Shown here one piece after another: positions 1 to 8,872 of a DNA stretch of 64,000 bases (the first letter of the stretch is position 1; each line of letters begins with the position of its first letter). Source of the stretch: Mantamonas sphyraenae (taxonomy: Eukaryota; CRuMs; Mantamonadidae); contig JAPMXV010000044.1 of the NCBI GenBank assembly GCA_026936335.1, positions 124,001-188,000 on the forward strand. Direction: 5' to 3'. The notes under the pieces were generated by a model that saw nothing but the letters and a program-made list of their open reading frames with translations, was not told the DNA's origin and did no database searches. Both the position numbers and the translations under genes were made by a program.

Positions 1-1202
1 GACGACGAAACCTCGTCCTCGTCCTCGTCGCCGACCTTGCCCTTGCCCTTGTTGTCCGGACGCATCTGAAAGGGACTGACGCCGCTGAGGGCCTCCAGGG
101 TCCTCCACGCGTAATGAGCCAGATGCAGGGCATCGTCCACGCTAAGGGCAGGCACCCACACCTCACCCTCCTCCAGATCGTCCTCGTCGGGGGGCTCGGT
201 GGTGCTGCGAATCTGCTTCAGCCAATGCTCAAGGATGCTGGTGAGCAAGTGACCAGGTTGTGCCAGGACACCGTGGTGGGCATAATCCCTGTCGAGTTTG
301 GCCATGGCAGTGAACGCCTCGACCTGTGCCTGCGGCTTGTTCTCCAGGACCGCAGCCACGTTGAGCCACAGTGTGCACATCGCCTTGTCCAGCCTGCTAC
401 TGGGCATGCTGTGTTCTCCGTCTCGCTGAAAGACAGCCAGCCCTGCGATGCGCTGGGCAATGTCCTCCAAACGCGTGCTGAAGCTCATCTTTTCCCACAG
501 CTCTACGCGCTTCTCCGCCAGCCCCACCATAAGCTCCCCTGTGCTCCACGCCTGCTCCAGCTCTCCTTGTTTCAGTTGCATGCGCAGTAGCTTCTCGGCG
601 TAGTCCATGCACACCAGGTTCCAGTCCGCCGCGCGAAAGACGCTCTCGTTGCATTCGATGTCCGTCACAAAGCGGCACAGGCGCAGCAGACCCGGCGTGG
701 GTTTGATGGCTCGGTTGAATGCATCTTGCTCCTGGCCATACTGAGCAAGCAGCGCCTTGGCCATTCGTGACCCCTCCTGCGTGTCGCCCTTTTCCAGGGC
801 GCTCTCCAGCGCCTCCAGCGCCGCTTCGTCGTCCTCCTGCTTGCTACCAAACAGAGCGTTGGGCATGCCCGGCTTGCCGTAGAACTCGCTCACTTCTGCT
901 GCCATGTAGCCCAGGTCCTCCCTACGTTTGCGTGTGCTTCCGCGTTTGCCCAGCCCCTTTCCGCCGCCTCCTTTGTCTCCATCGGCCCTGTTGGCTTTGC
1001 TGCTTGTCGATGCCCGTGAGCTACCCGCTGGTCCGTCGCCATTGCTGCCCTCTGTGGCCGCACTGCCCGTCCAGTATGCGGCCAGGGCGTACCCGGCCGC
1101 AGCCACCCCCAGCGCGGTGGCTGCGTATGGTACCCAGCCGTAATCGGAGTCCGACTCGTTGCTGTTTGATGATACTCCAGTGTGCGTGTCTCGTGAGCTC
1201 AT
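1..1202 (-). CDS. Membrane-anchored helical protein, N-terminal part (runs off window)
   Basis: An open frame starts at the ATG at 1202 on the minus strand and stays open to base 1, giving about 400 residues without a stop; the C-terminus lies outside the window. Residues about 21-45 form one hydrophobic segment (GWVPYAATALGVAAAGYALA) that should act as a membrane anchor. A Gly/Ser/Lys-rich linker follows, then about 300 residues of helical sequence rich in Leu, Ala and Glu that could be TPR-like. The visible end is Lys/Gly then Asp/Glu rich (DEDEDE). I do not recognise the family. The start lies 111 bp from the divergently transcribed carrier gene, so the two may share a promoter. An outer-membrane or ER-anchored adaptor is possible, but that is a guess from topology alone. 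Confidence 0.75.
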   Translation of the reverse strand, partial: MSSRDTHTGVSSNSNESDSDYGWVPYAATALGVAAAGYALAAYWTGSAATEGSNGDGPAGSSRASTSSKANRADGDKGGGGKGLGKRGSTRKRREDLGYMAAEVSEFYGKPGMPNALFGSKQEDDEAALEALESALEKGDTQEGSRMAKALLAQYGQEQDAFNRAIKPTPGLLRLCRFVTDIECNESVFRAADWNLVCMDYAEKLLRMQLKQGELEQAWSTGELMVGLAEKRVELWEKMSFSTRLEDIAQRIAGLAVFQRDGEHSMPSSRLDKAMCTLWLNVAAVLENKPQAQVEAFTAMAKLDRDYAHHGVLAQPGHLLTSILEHWLKQIRSTTEPPDEDDLEEGEVWVPALSVDDALHLAHYAWRTLEALSGVSPFQMRPDNKGKGKVGDEDEDEVSS

Positions 1203-1313
1203 TTGTTGGGTTCCGGTCTTGTTGTTTGTTTTGTGGCTTCTTCTGCTGCGTTGGCAGGCGCGTCCTCGTGCAATGCACGGCTCCAGCCCACCCACAGAAA
1301 AAGCAAGAGATCC

Positions 1314-2627
1314 ATGCATACATTGGTTTGGCTGTGTGCTGTGGCTACCTTTCTGATGAACGGCACCCGTGCTCTGATGAGTACGGCTGTAATTCCGCTC
1401 GCGGCGGAACTGAACATGGACCCCGAGGCACAGGCTGCCGTGCTGTCATCCTTCTTCTGGGGATACCTGTTTACTCAGGTGCCTGGCGGATGGCTGGCTG
1501 CCCGGTATTCCCCCGAGGCTGTGTATGCCGTCTCCGTCGCTCTGTTTAGTCTGTTCACCCTGCTCACCCCTGTTCTCGCGTACATGGACACGGTGGGACA
1601 CGGATGGCTGTACATGGCCCGTGTTATAGTGGGTCTCTCCCAGGGTGTGTTCTATCCTGTGCAGAATCAACTGGTCGCCAAGTGGGTTGCTGTGCACGAA
1701 CGATCCACCGCTCTCGGCTTCCTCGGCGCGGCTGCTTCCAGCGCCATCCTGTTTATCATGGCCCTTTTTGGTCCCATGGACGCAGCCATGGGGTGGCACG
1801 GCCCATTCGTGTTGCTTGGAGCGTGTGGGTTGGCCTGGATGGCTGCCTGGCGTGCAGTGACAGCCGCGACCACGCCCGAAGGCCGTCCGGGTCTTGCGGA
1901 CGAGGAGCAAATGGCACTGATTGGAAACGGGGCTGATAACCATGCCAAGGACCAAGCGTCGGATGTGGTGGCCTTCCCGTGGTCCCGCGTGTGGTCTGAG
2001 CCAGCGTTGCGGTGTATTCCTGTGAACCACTTTTGCCTGAACTGGGGTGGCTTTGTGCTGTTCTCGTGGATGCCAACGTACCTACACGACGCCTTGGGAG
2101 TGCACAAGGACATGGTGGGTGTGTACACCGCCGTGCCCTACCTCTGCTCCTTTGTGAGCGTCTATGGAGCGGGCCGGCTTGCAGATCGACTGGTGTCCCA
2201 TCAGCATTGGTCTCTGCTTCGAGTGCGTCGTGTGATGAATGGCGTAGGCATGGCCACCCCGGTGGTCTTTCTGTTCCTTGCAAGCGTGTGCACAGGGGCA
2301 GCAAGCGTAACTGCTTGCATCTCTGTGGCTCTGGCTGCGTCTGTGTGCACTGTGGCAGGATACGAAGCCAACATGCTGGATGTGGCACCTCATCACGCCG
2401 GTCTTCTCATGGGGTTGTCGCAAACGGTCGGTGCTGTGCCGGGCATCGTCGGAGTGGGCTCGGTGGCCACGCTCGTCCAATGGGCAGGCGACTGGTCTCT
2501 TGTGTTTTACGTCACAGCGGCCATGTATGCAATCGGAGGCCTGTATTTCCATGCCAACGTGTCCACCTCGGTGCTGATCGATGCCCCTGCGCCGTCGCAA
2601 CCAGCAGCAGTCGACGCAGCCGAATGA
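1314..2627 (+). CDS. SLC17-like major facilitator (anion/organic acid carrier)
   Basis: A 437-residue single-exon MFS carrier with about 12 membrane spans. The first in-frame ATG is at 1314; the open frame upstream begins only with a TTG. The N-terminus (TRALMSTAVIPLAAEL) leads straight into helix 1, as in SLC17/ANTR members. Family-like features are RVIVGLSQGVFYPVQNQL in helix 4, a central acidic loop near residues 185-205, and AGRLADRL in the second half. SLC17 carriers move phosphate, sialate, glutamate or nucleotides, often in lysosomes or vesicles; the substrate here cannot be read from sequence. Its TGA at 2625-2627 overlaps the ATG of the PQ-loop gene, a bacterial-style ATGA junction. 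The assignment to MFS is firm and to SLC17 likely. Confidence 0.85.
   Translation: MHTLVWLCAVATFLMNGTRALMSTAVIPLAAELNMDPEAQAAVLSSFFWGYLFTQVPGGWLAARYSPEAVYAVSVALFSLFTLLTPVLAYMDTVGHGWLYMARVIVGLSQGVFYPVQNQLVAKWVAVHERSTALGFLGAAASSAILFIMALFGPMDAAMGWHGPFVLLGACGLAWMAAWRAVTAATTPEGRPGLADEEQMALIGNGADNHAKDQASDVVAFPWSRVWSEPALRCIPVNHFCLNWGGFVLFSWMPTYLHDALGVHKDMVGVYTAVPYLCSFVSVYGAGRLADRLVSHQHWSLLRVRRVMNGVGMATPVVFLFLASVCTGAASVTACISVALAASVCTVAGYEANMLDVAPHHAGLLMGLSQTVGAVPGIVGVGSVATLVQWAGDWSLVFYVTAAMYAIGGLYFHANVSTSVLIDAPAPSQPAAVDAAE
2624..2627 (+). other. ATGA stop-start overlap between two transporter genes
   Basis: The four bases ATGA serve as the PQ-loop start codon (2624-2626) and the MFS stop codon (2625-2627). 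Immediately upstream is acgcagccga, whose AG at 2618-2619 could be a 3' splice site. Such overlaps are usual in bacterial operons and rare in nuclear genomes. Confidence 0.8.
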
Positions 2628-3684
2628 AAGACGACGTGCCTGACGTCAACACAGCTTTGGCGTTGGGCTTTTTCGCCACGGCCTGCTTCACACTCCAATA
2701 CCTGCCGCAGGCCATCTTGAATTGCCGCCGTCAGAGCATCAGCGGCTTCAGCACCCTGGGCATCATCATCAAGCATGTCGGCGCGTCCTTCCTGCTGGTC
2801 AACACATATCTGATCAACGGTGAGTTGCGTGCTCAAAGAGCGACCGCATGCACATACATCTGGACTGGAGTGGCACGTGTGCAAGGTGCGTGTGAACGTC
2901 CAGCGACGACTGACTCGACTTTTCTCTTTGTGCGCACGCGAAAAATCCCGCAGAGCCCGTGCCGGTTGTTCTGTACGGCCTCTTCAATGTCTTGCAGCAC
3001 AGCATGTTCATGGTTCAGTTCACCGTGTATGAGTCGGACACCACCTTTCTCAAGTGGTTGCTGTTCCCGCTGCTGCCGCTGTTCCTTGGCCAGTATGCGC
3101 CGTGGACCCTCTGTGAGTTTCGGGGTGGGAAACGGTCCGGGAGAAACAACGCGCGTCGGCTGACACCCTGGCCTGTACTGCTTGCGCACAGATTATACAA
3201 ACTTTGTCAAGCCTCTCGCACAGGTGTTTAGCCACTTTCCTCAGCTCTACGTGTGCTACCAGACCAAATCGACCCAGGGCTGCTCCAAAATGACGCAGCA
3301 TCTGAACCTGCTTGGAGGCATGGCTGGCCTGTACAGTACGTGCCCAGGCCCGCGCTTGTCCCAGCCAAAACCGTGCACATGAAGACTGACGCACACACAC
3401 ACACTCACACACACACACACACACACATCCACATCCACTCCACAGTGTGCTACATTATTCCGCCATACACAAACACAACGTACCTGATTTACATCAACAG
3501 CTGCTTCCAGGCCATCTCGCTGTACATAATGGCCTACCTGTACGACGGTTACCCGTTTGCTGACACGTCGGCACTGATCATGGAGAAGGTGGGTGCGGCC
3601 AAAGGCCATGCTCCGTCTGGAAAGGAAGGCAAAGAAGGCAAACCCGCGGGCAAGGGCAAACGCTTGTTGGTTGCGGATGTGTGA
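2624..3684 (+). CDS. PQ-loop (SLC66-like) seven-helix transporter
   Basis: Four exons: 2624-2819, 2954-3112, 3192-3335 and 3446-3684 (738 nt, 245 residues). Donors are gtgagt, gtgagt and gtacgt; acceptors end in cgcag, cacag and cacag. The protein has two PQ motifs, LQYLPQAILNCRRQSISGFS in the first exon and FSHFPQLYVCYQTKSTQGCS in the third, each at the start of a three-helix repeat, and about seven helices. This is the architecture of the cystinosin/SWEET/MPDU1 superfamily, many members of which export amino acids from lysosomes. The C-terminal tail is Gly/Lys rich and probably cytosolic. The ATG lies inside the stop codon of the upstream carrier, and a potential acceptor (acgcag) ends 4 nt before it. 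The substrate is unknown. Confidence 0.85.
3392..3427 (+). repeat. CA dinucleotide microsatellite in intron 3 of the PQ-loop gene
   Basis: About 36 bases of alternating CA with one interruption lie entirely inside the third intron of the PQ-loop gene (3336-3445). No coding role. Confidence 0.9.
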
Positions 3685-3756
3685 CGGGACAACATGGAAA
3701 GTGGAAAGATGGGAAATGAAAACAACACTCGTACATTCATATAATCATCATCTGCG

Positions 3757-5478
3757 TTAGCCGGAAATGAACGTTTCAGCCGCGTTGTGTGCGGTGAACA
3801 CGAGGACGGGAAACATGATTGCAAAGGTCACACTGATCAAGGCGACACGCTTGTGGCGTTCACACAGGGCAGCTGCAAGCTGCACTGGGTCATAGTGCAC
3901 TTCCGTCACCATGATCTTGCGTACCAGGTAGAACACAATCACCACGGCGACCAGGTTGGCAAAGGCGTAGCCACAAGCCACGAGGATTTCCTCATCGTTG
4001 AAATATGCGGCTCCAAACTTGTAGTACTCGGTGTTGTTTCCCCAGCGAAAGAGAACAATCATAACGATAAAGTTAATGGAGTTGATGATCTCCGAGACGA
4101 TCTCCAACCCCATGCGCTCGCTGACAGTGGTGCGATACTCGTGAAGATCGACCAGCCTGCGGATGCGTCGATCCTGAAGGCCCTTCTCCGCTTCAAGCTG
4201 CTCGTTATCCAACCCATCTTCTGGGTCCTGACTGCGGGAGGCGTTGCGAACAGCGAGCCTACGCAGCGGCGTGCTGCTGTCACTCTCGTCTGCCATCAGC
4301 GCTTCTTCTGGCTCCACCATAGTCACAGTGGAAAGCAATGGCTTTTCATGCCTGAGGAGCTTCTGCACAATGCCCGTTTGCTTGACCCTGTTGCGCACAT
4401 TGTACCCCTGCGTGCTCATGGACCACATGTACGAGCCGGTGGTGACGCACACCTCTGCAATCAGATAGGCAAGGAAGGTCGACAGCGCCGAGATGGAGGG
4501 CAGCAGCAACATGCCAAACAGATCTCCCACGCAACTGGCCACAAAGCCAAACAGCAGACCTGCATCCTTGTCGATGTTGCTGGCCAGCATGCCCGTCAAA
4601 CGCTCAAACATCACCATCAACAGCGGATATGCAATGACAGACACCGTTTGCACCATAAAGTCCCCAACCGCAAATGCTGTGCTGAAGGAGATGCACACGA
4701 TGAAGAGCATGGGTGGCAGACCGAGCATTGCCTGGCACCGCAGGAACATGTTGAAAAAAGTCGCTCCCCGCTCGGCGGCCATCTGCTCTTTCTCTTCGGC
4801 CGTGTACGCAAACCACCACAAAACTGCAGATGCGGACCACATGCCGATGCCCAACGTGGCTGGGGCAAACGGGATGGGAAAGACGCCGCCGCCCAAAGCG
4901 AGAACGCAGTACATCAGAGGTATGCCGACAGAGAGGCACAAGAACGGGACAAACCACCGCTTGGAGGGTGCAAGGAACCGTTCCACCCAGATTCGTTGCA
5001 TGCATGCAATGAGAACTGACCAGAAGCAGCTGTACCCAACGATGTAGCTGATGTTCCCCTGGGCGCCGTCTGCAATGGGTGCCAGAGGAAACGAAACCCA
5101 CGCACAGATGAATGCGAGCGGTACAAATTGCAGGAGGGCAAGGAGGTAGAGCATATGAGACATGCTCACAGGATGTGGATTTTCGCACGCGCTCACTGCA
5201 CGTGCAGCCGAGTAAACGGCGTGGTCGGCGCCGCTGGAAAGTTCGATTTTCCCCCCTTTTTGGAGCGCAGCCTTGAGAAGTGCAGCCTGGTCGTCCAGCA
5301 TGCAGTATGCACGCGCAAGTTGTGCATAGCGTTGACGCAGATCAGCCACGTCCTCTGACGTGCTGTACACGCTCCGGATGCTTCGTTGTTGCTGCGAGTC
5401 CTGCCAACTCCTTTGAGGAAGGGTCGGGCGGGACATGTGGGCGAAAAGTGTGCGTTTCGCTGCGCAATGGGAACACAT
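3757..5478 (-). CDS. Polytopic membrane protein of unknown family
   Basis: An intron-free frame of 573 residues on the minus strand. The ATG at 5478 or the one at 5436 (MSRPTLPQRSW) could start it; the latter removes a Cys-rich leader. Residues about 45-75 (after the first ATG) look like a short coiled coil (DLRQRYAQLARAYCMLDDQ). I then count about ten hydrophobic segments, the first at MLYLLALLQFVPLAFICAW and the last near the C-terminus (VALISVTFAIMFPVLVF). Between spans there is a charged cytosolic-looking loop of about 100 residues containing RNRVKQTG and a Ser/Asp/Glu-rich stretch. No signature motif of a transporter or channel family is obvious to me. The gene lies convergent to the PQ-loop gene (72 bp between stops) and downstream of eEF2 on the same strand. 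Confidence 0.8.
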   Translation of the reverse strand: MCSHCAAKRTLFAHMSRPTLPQRSWQDSQQQRSIRSVYSTSEDVADLRQRYAQLARAYCMLDDQAALLKAALQKGGKIELSSGADHAVYSAARAVSACENPHPVSMSHMLYLLALLQFVPLAFICAWVSFPLAPIADGAQGNISYIVGYSCFWSVLIACMQRIWVERFLAPSKRWFVPFLCLSVGIPLMYCVLALGGGVFPIPFAPATLGIGMWSASAVLWWFAYTAEEKEQMAAERGATFFNMFLRCQAMLGLPPMLFIVCISFSTAFAVGDFMVQTVSVIAYPLLMVMFERLTGMLASNIDKDAGLLFGFVASCVGDLFGMLLLPSISALSTFLAYLIAEVCVTTGSYMWSMSTQGYNVRNRVKQTGIVQKLLRHEKPLLSTVTMVEPEEALMADESDSSTPLRRLAVRNASRSQDPEDGLDNEQLEAEKGLQDRRIRRLVDLHEYRTTVSERMGLEIVSEIINSINFIVMIVLFRWGNNTEYYKFGAAYFNDEEILVACGYAFANLVAVVIVFYLVRKIMVTEVHYDPVQLAAALCERHKRVALISVTFAIMFPVLVFTAHNAAETFISG

Positions 5479-5804
5479 GTTCCAGGAAGCATTGACACCA
5501 CGCAGGTGGTCTCATGCCCCCCTCGTGGAACAATCGCGCCATGTGTACAGTTTGCTGATGCAAGCAGTCCGCATGCAGAAGCCAGAAGCTGCGAAAAGAA
5601 GGAAGGTTCCCGTCTGCACTGCACTGCACTTCCCGTCTGCACTGCACTGCACAACAGTTCCCGTGCACAAACACACACGCACAGGGAAAAGATGTCAAAG
5701 TGTGTGGAACAAAGAGCTGCATTGCATCCTTCCTTCTTCTCTCCATCGCACGAGCCTCTGCTCCACATGTCCCAAGGTTCCCAAAGCCCACAAAGTGCAA
5801 CACC
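5479..5804. other. Intergenic spacer between the membrane-protein gene and eEF2
   Basis: This stretch separates the start of the polytopic membrane gene from the stop of eEF2, both on the minus strand. It should hold the eEF2 3' end and the promoter of the membrane gene. I see no open frame that looks real. The one notable feature is a perfect 23-bp tandem duplication at 5607-5652. Confidence 0.7.
5607..5652 (+). repeat. Perfect 23-bp tandem duplication
   Basis: The unit TTCCCGTCTGCACTGCACTG plus CAC occurs twice without a gap (5607-5629 and 5630-5652). A shorter echo (gttcccgtgcac) follows at about 5656-5667. Each unit contains GCACTGCAC, itself an internal repeat. It lies in the presumed promoter region of the minus-strand membrane gene. 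Confidence 0.95.
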
Positions 5805-8073
5805 TCACAGCTTGTCCAAAAAGTCGGCGGCACTTGGCGCCTGCATCTTGAGACCCTTGCGTTCGCGAGCCTCCATCATCAGACTCCAGGCCTCGCTTCC
5901 CTCATTCAGCGGATCGGACTCCACCGTTTCCCAGTGGTCAAACACCATCTGCGGGAAAGCCTTGCCGCTGGTCTCGGCACGCAGGTCATCTGTGAAGCCA
6001 AACGACTTGGCCACAGGCAAGTAAGCCTTGAGAGTGTACTGCGGCGTACCGGGCCGGTTCTCTTCCCAGAACACTGTGCCGCGCCGCTTGGCCACCACGC
6101 TGTACACGCCACCCATCACTTCCTCCGGACACGACACATCCACCAGGAACACAGGCTCCTGGATGCGTGCGCTGCTCGACAGCATCGTGCCGTTCATCAC
6201 ACGCCGCGTCGCCGGGATGATCTCGTTTCCACCACGGTGCACGCTGTCCTGGTGCAACAGAGCGTCCACAATGTTAAACTTGACCGAGCGCATGGGCTCA
6301 TCACACAGCGGTCCTGCGTGTGTAGCCACCTGGAAGGCACTCTGGCACGCGTCCCTCACGTCGCGCATGTGAGACTGTCCGCTGGTCTGGTCCACCAGCA
6401 CATTGGCCCCCATTTCCTCCGGTCCAAACGCCCACAGTCGCTTCACGTCGTTTGCGTTCCAGTCGTACTTGTCAACCAGGAAGCGCGTGCGTTCCTTGTC
6501 GTCCCGCATATCCTTCATGACCCCATCTTCGATGGCCACCGCCAGTTCCTCAGACATCGGCTCCGCCACCATAAACAGTCGGTTCAAGTGGTTCTTGCTC
6601 TTGGCCAGACACGGTTCCGTGACCACCTCGGTCACCGTCTCGCGCAACGGCACCACAGGGTCGCCCACCACAATCTCAAAGCCGCAAAAGTCTTCCAGAT
6701 CGCGCATGCACACAGTCAGCTGCAGCTCTCCTGCTCCAGCCACCACGTACTGGCCGCTCTCTTCCTTGCTCACTTGGATGGCAGGGTCGGTGCGCTCCAG
6801 CTGACGCAGGGCCTTGACCATGGCGTTCAGGTTGCTCGGGTTCTTCGGCTCCACCGCCATGCGCACCACAGGCGACACGCTGAACTTCATGCTCTTGAAC
6901 GTGTACGCCTCGCTCCAGTCTGTCAGCGTGGCCGTCTTGACAATGTACTCGTCCAGGCCAAACACGCCGCAGATATTGCCGCTGCTGCACGAGTCGATGG
7001 CCTCCTGGTGGGCACCCATCATCAGCACCACACGCGACACCTTCTTCTTGTACGAGTCCTTCTTGTTGCCCGGCTGGTACTCCGGACCCAGAATACGCAC
7101 TTCTGTCCCTGACCTCAGCGTGCCCGAGAACACGCGACCAAACGCCACGAAGCGACCCTGCTTGTTGGGCACCATCTTGCTCACATACATCATCAGAGGG
7201 CCCTCCGGGTCACACGCTCGGATGGCTGTGGCCGCCTCGTCGTCCATGTCGCCGTTGTACAGCAATTCTGCGCGGTAAGCCTGTGCCTGTGCGGGCGACG
7301 GCAGGTAGTTGACCACCATCTCCAGGATAGCCTTGGCGGCGCTCCATGTCTTGGGCATCACCACCTTCATCAGTTCGGCGCCGTACAGCGCACGTTCCTT
7401 CTCGCTGAGGGCCACGTCGAAATTCTCGCGCAGATCCTCGTAGAGGGCCTCACGTTCCTTCACGCCGTCGTACGTCGAATCCTGGCAGTTCTGGTAGATG
7501 CGATACAGAGGCTTGAGCACAAAGCGCACAAACGCACGCTCTGTGTTCTTGTTGGGCTTGGAGCGGAACTTCTTCTTCTCCGTGTCCCAGTACGACTCGC
7601 CCCACAGCTTGCCCATGAGCACATCCTCGTCCGCACCCAGACGCTTGGCATAGTATCGAGCCCAGTCGCGGAGGGAGAAGCCCCAGCCGTAGAGACCCGA
7701 ACCGAAGCACACGGTGCCCTTGCACGGATCCACCTGCAGGTCGCGACCCAGCGACCCGTCGTCGTAGGTGGCAATGACGGCGTTCACCGACTCGATCGAC
7801 TGTTCCAGTGTCCTGTACAGATCGTCTGGCTCCAGTTGCAGCTGATCGATGGCGCGGTCCACCTTGTTGATGAAGAGAACCGGCACGATTCGCTCGGCGA
7901 TCGCCTGTCGCAGCACCGTCTCGGTCTGCACGCACACCCCGTCGATGGCATCCACCACCACCAGAGCGCCGTCTGTAAGCCTCAGTGCAGCCGTCACCTC
8001 ACTGGAAAAGTCCACGTGGCCCGGCGAATCGATCAGATTCACCAAGAATTCCTGCTTCTTGTCCTCTTCCTCC

Positions 8074-8108
<35 letters not shown>

Positions 8109-8189
8109 GTCTGTGGTTTCCACCTGTTCCTCCACCACCTGTTGTGTCTGTTCTTCCACCTCTTGGCTTTCAAGCACCACCTGCTCTTC

Positions 8190-8229
<40 letters not shown>

Positions 8230-8528
8230 GTCGAGGCGCTGCTGCTGCCCACACCTCCCTGGATCAGTTCCAGGACCTCGCTGCGCATGTGCTTCTCCAG
8301 AAGCTGATAGTACATGGAGACGGAGGTGGACTTGATGGTGATGCCCTGCTCCTTCTCGTCCTTGCGGGTGTCCATAAACATGTTGCCCGAACCGATGCCG
8401 AATTTCTTGATCAAGTTGTCCGTCAGCGTCGTCTTGCCGTGGTCCACGTGTGCGATCACAGACATGTTGCGCACGTTCTGCTTCTTGTCCATGGTGGCTA
8501 GAAGCTCGTCATATGTGAATTTGACCAT
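5805..8528 (-). CDS. EEF2: Translation elongation factor 2 (eEF2) with a poly-serine insertion
   Basis: A single-exon 907-residue eEF2, the GTPase that drives ribosomal translocation; usual length is about 840. It begins MVKFTYDELLATMDKK and carries G1 (AHVDHGKTTL), G3 (DSPGHVDFSSEV) and G4 (NKVD). Domains II-V follow, with MMYVSKMVPNKQGRF, the diphthamide loop DSVHRGG (the modified His is present) and the terminal LDKL. The extra length is an insert of about 70 residues between switch I and G3 containing two serine homopolymers and Gln/Val/Glu-rich sequence. The Thr that eEF2 kinase phosphorylates in animals (RFTDTRKDE) is replaced by Met here (FMDTRKDE), while the next Thr is kept. Identity is certain; the effect of the insert is unknown. 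Confidence 0.97.
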
Positions 8529-8872
8529 GGTCTTGTCTCTTGCTCTCTCTTGCTACTCTGTTGCTCTGTGGCTCCCGGTGTGTTTTCACTCGCTTGCGAT
8601 TTGCCCTCTTTGGTTTCCTCGCCTTTTTGCCTTGCTTGTCTTTGCAGTGCTTGACATGGCGCCTGCTTCCACATTTCGCCTTTTCAACCCTGCCTACTCA
8701 CCCTGTTCCAGGAAATGGGCCTCTTCGCCAAGCTCGCCCCTCTCGCGCATGGCCCTTCTTCCCAGAAAATCCTGGCGCGCCGCCACACCCCCCCCTCCCC
8801 ACGTGCCACCAACAATTCACTGTTGCGCACACAGACAAACCCTCACTCCTACAGGCTCCCCCAACCTGCACC
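8529..8872. promoter_or_regulatory. Divergent promoter region, eEF2 / YL1
   Basis: These 344 bp lie between the eEF2 start (minus) and the YL1 start (plus) and contain no convincing gene. The eEF2-proximal half is rich in short CTTGCTCT-type pyrimidine repeats on the plus strand. The middle holds a C-tract next to CACGTG (about 8798-8803), an E-box-like hexamer. Regulatory function is inferred from position. Confidence 0.5.

Noticed and set aside
1203-1313. Upstream extension of the MFS gene
   Set aside because: The frame is open but begins with TTG and has no ATG before 1314. It is probably 5'UTR or promoter shared with the minus-strand gene.
3787-5019. 410-codon plus-strand frame over the membrane-protein gene
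   Set aside because: His/Gln-rich antisense shadow of a polytopic membrane protein with no independent support.
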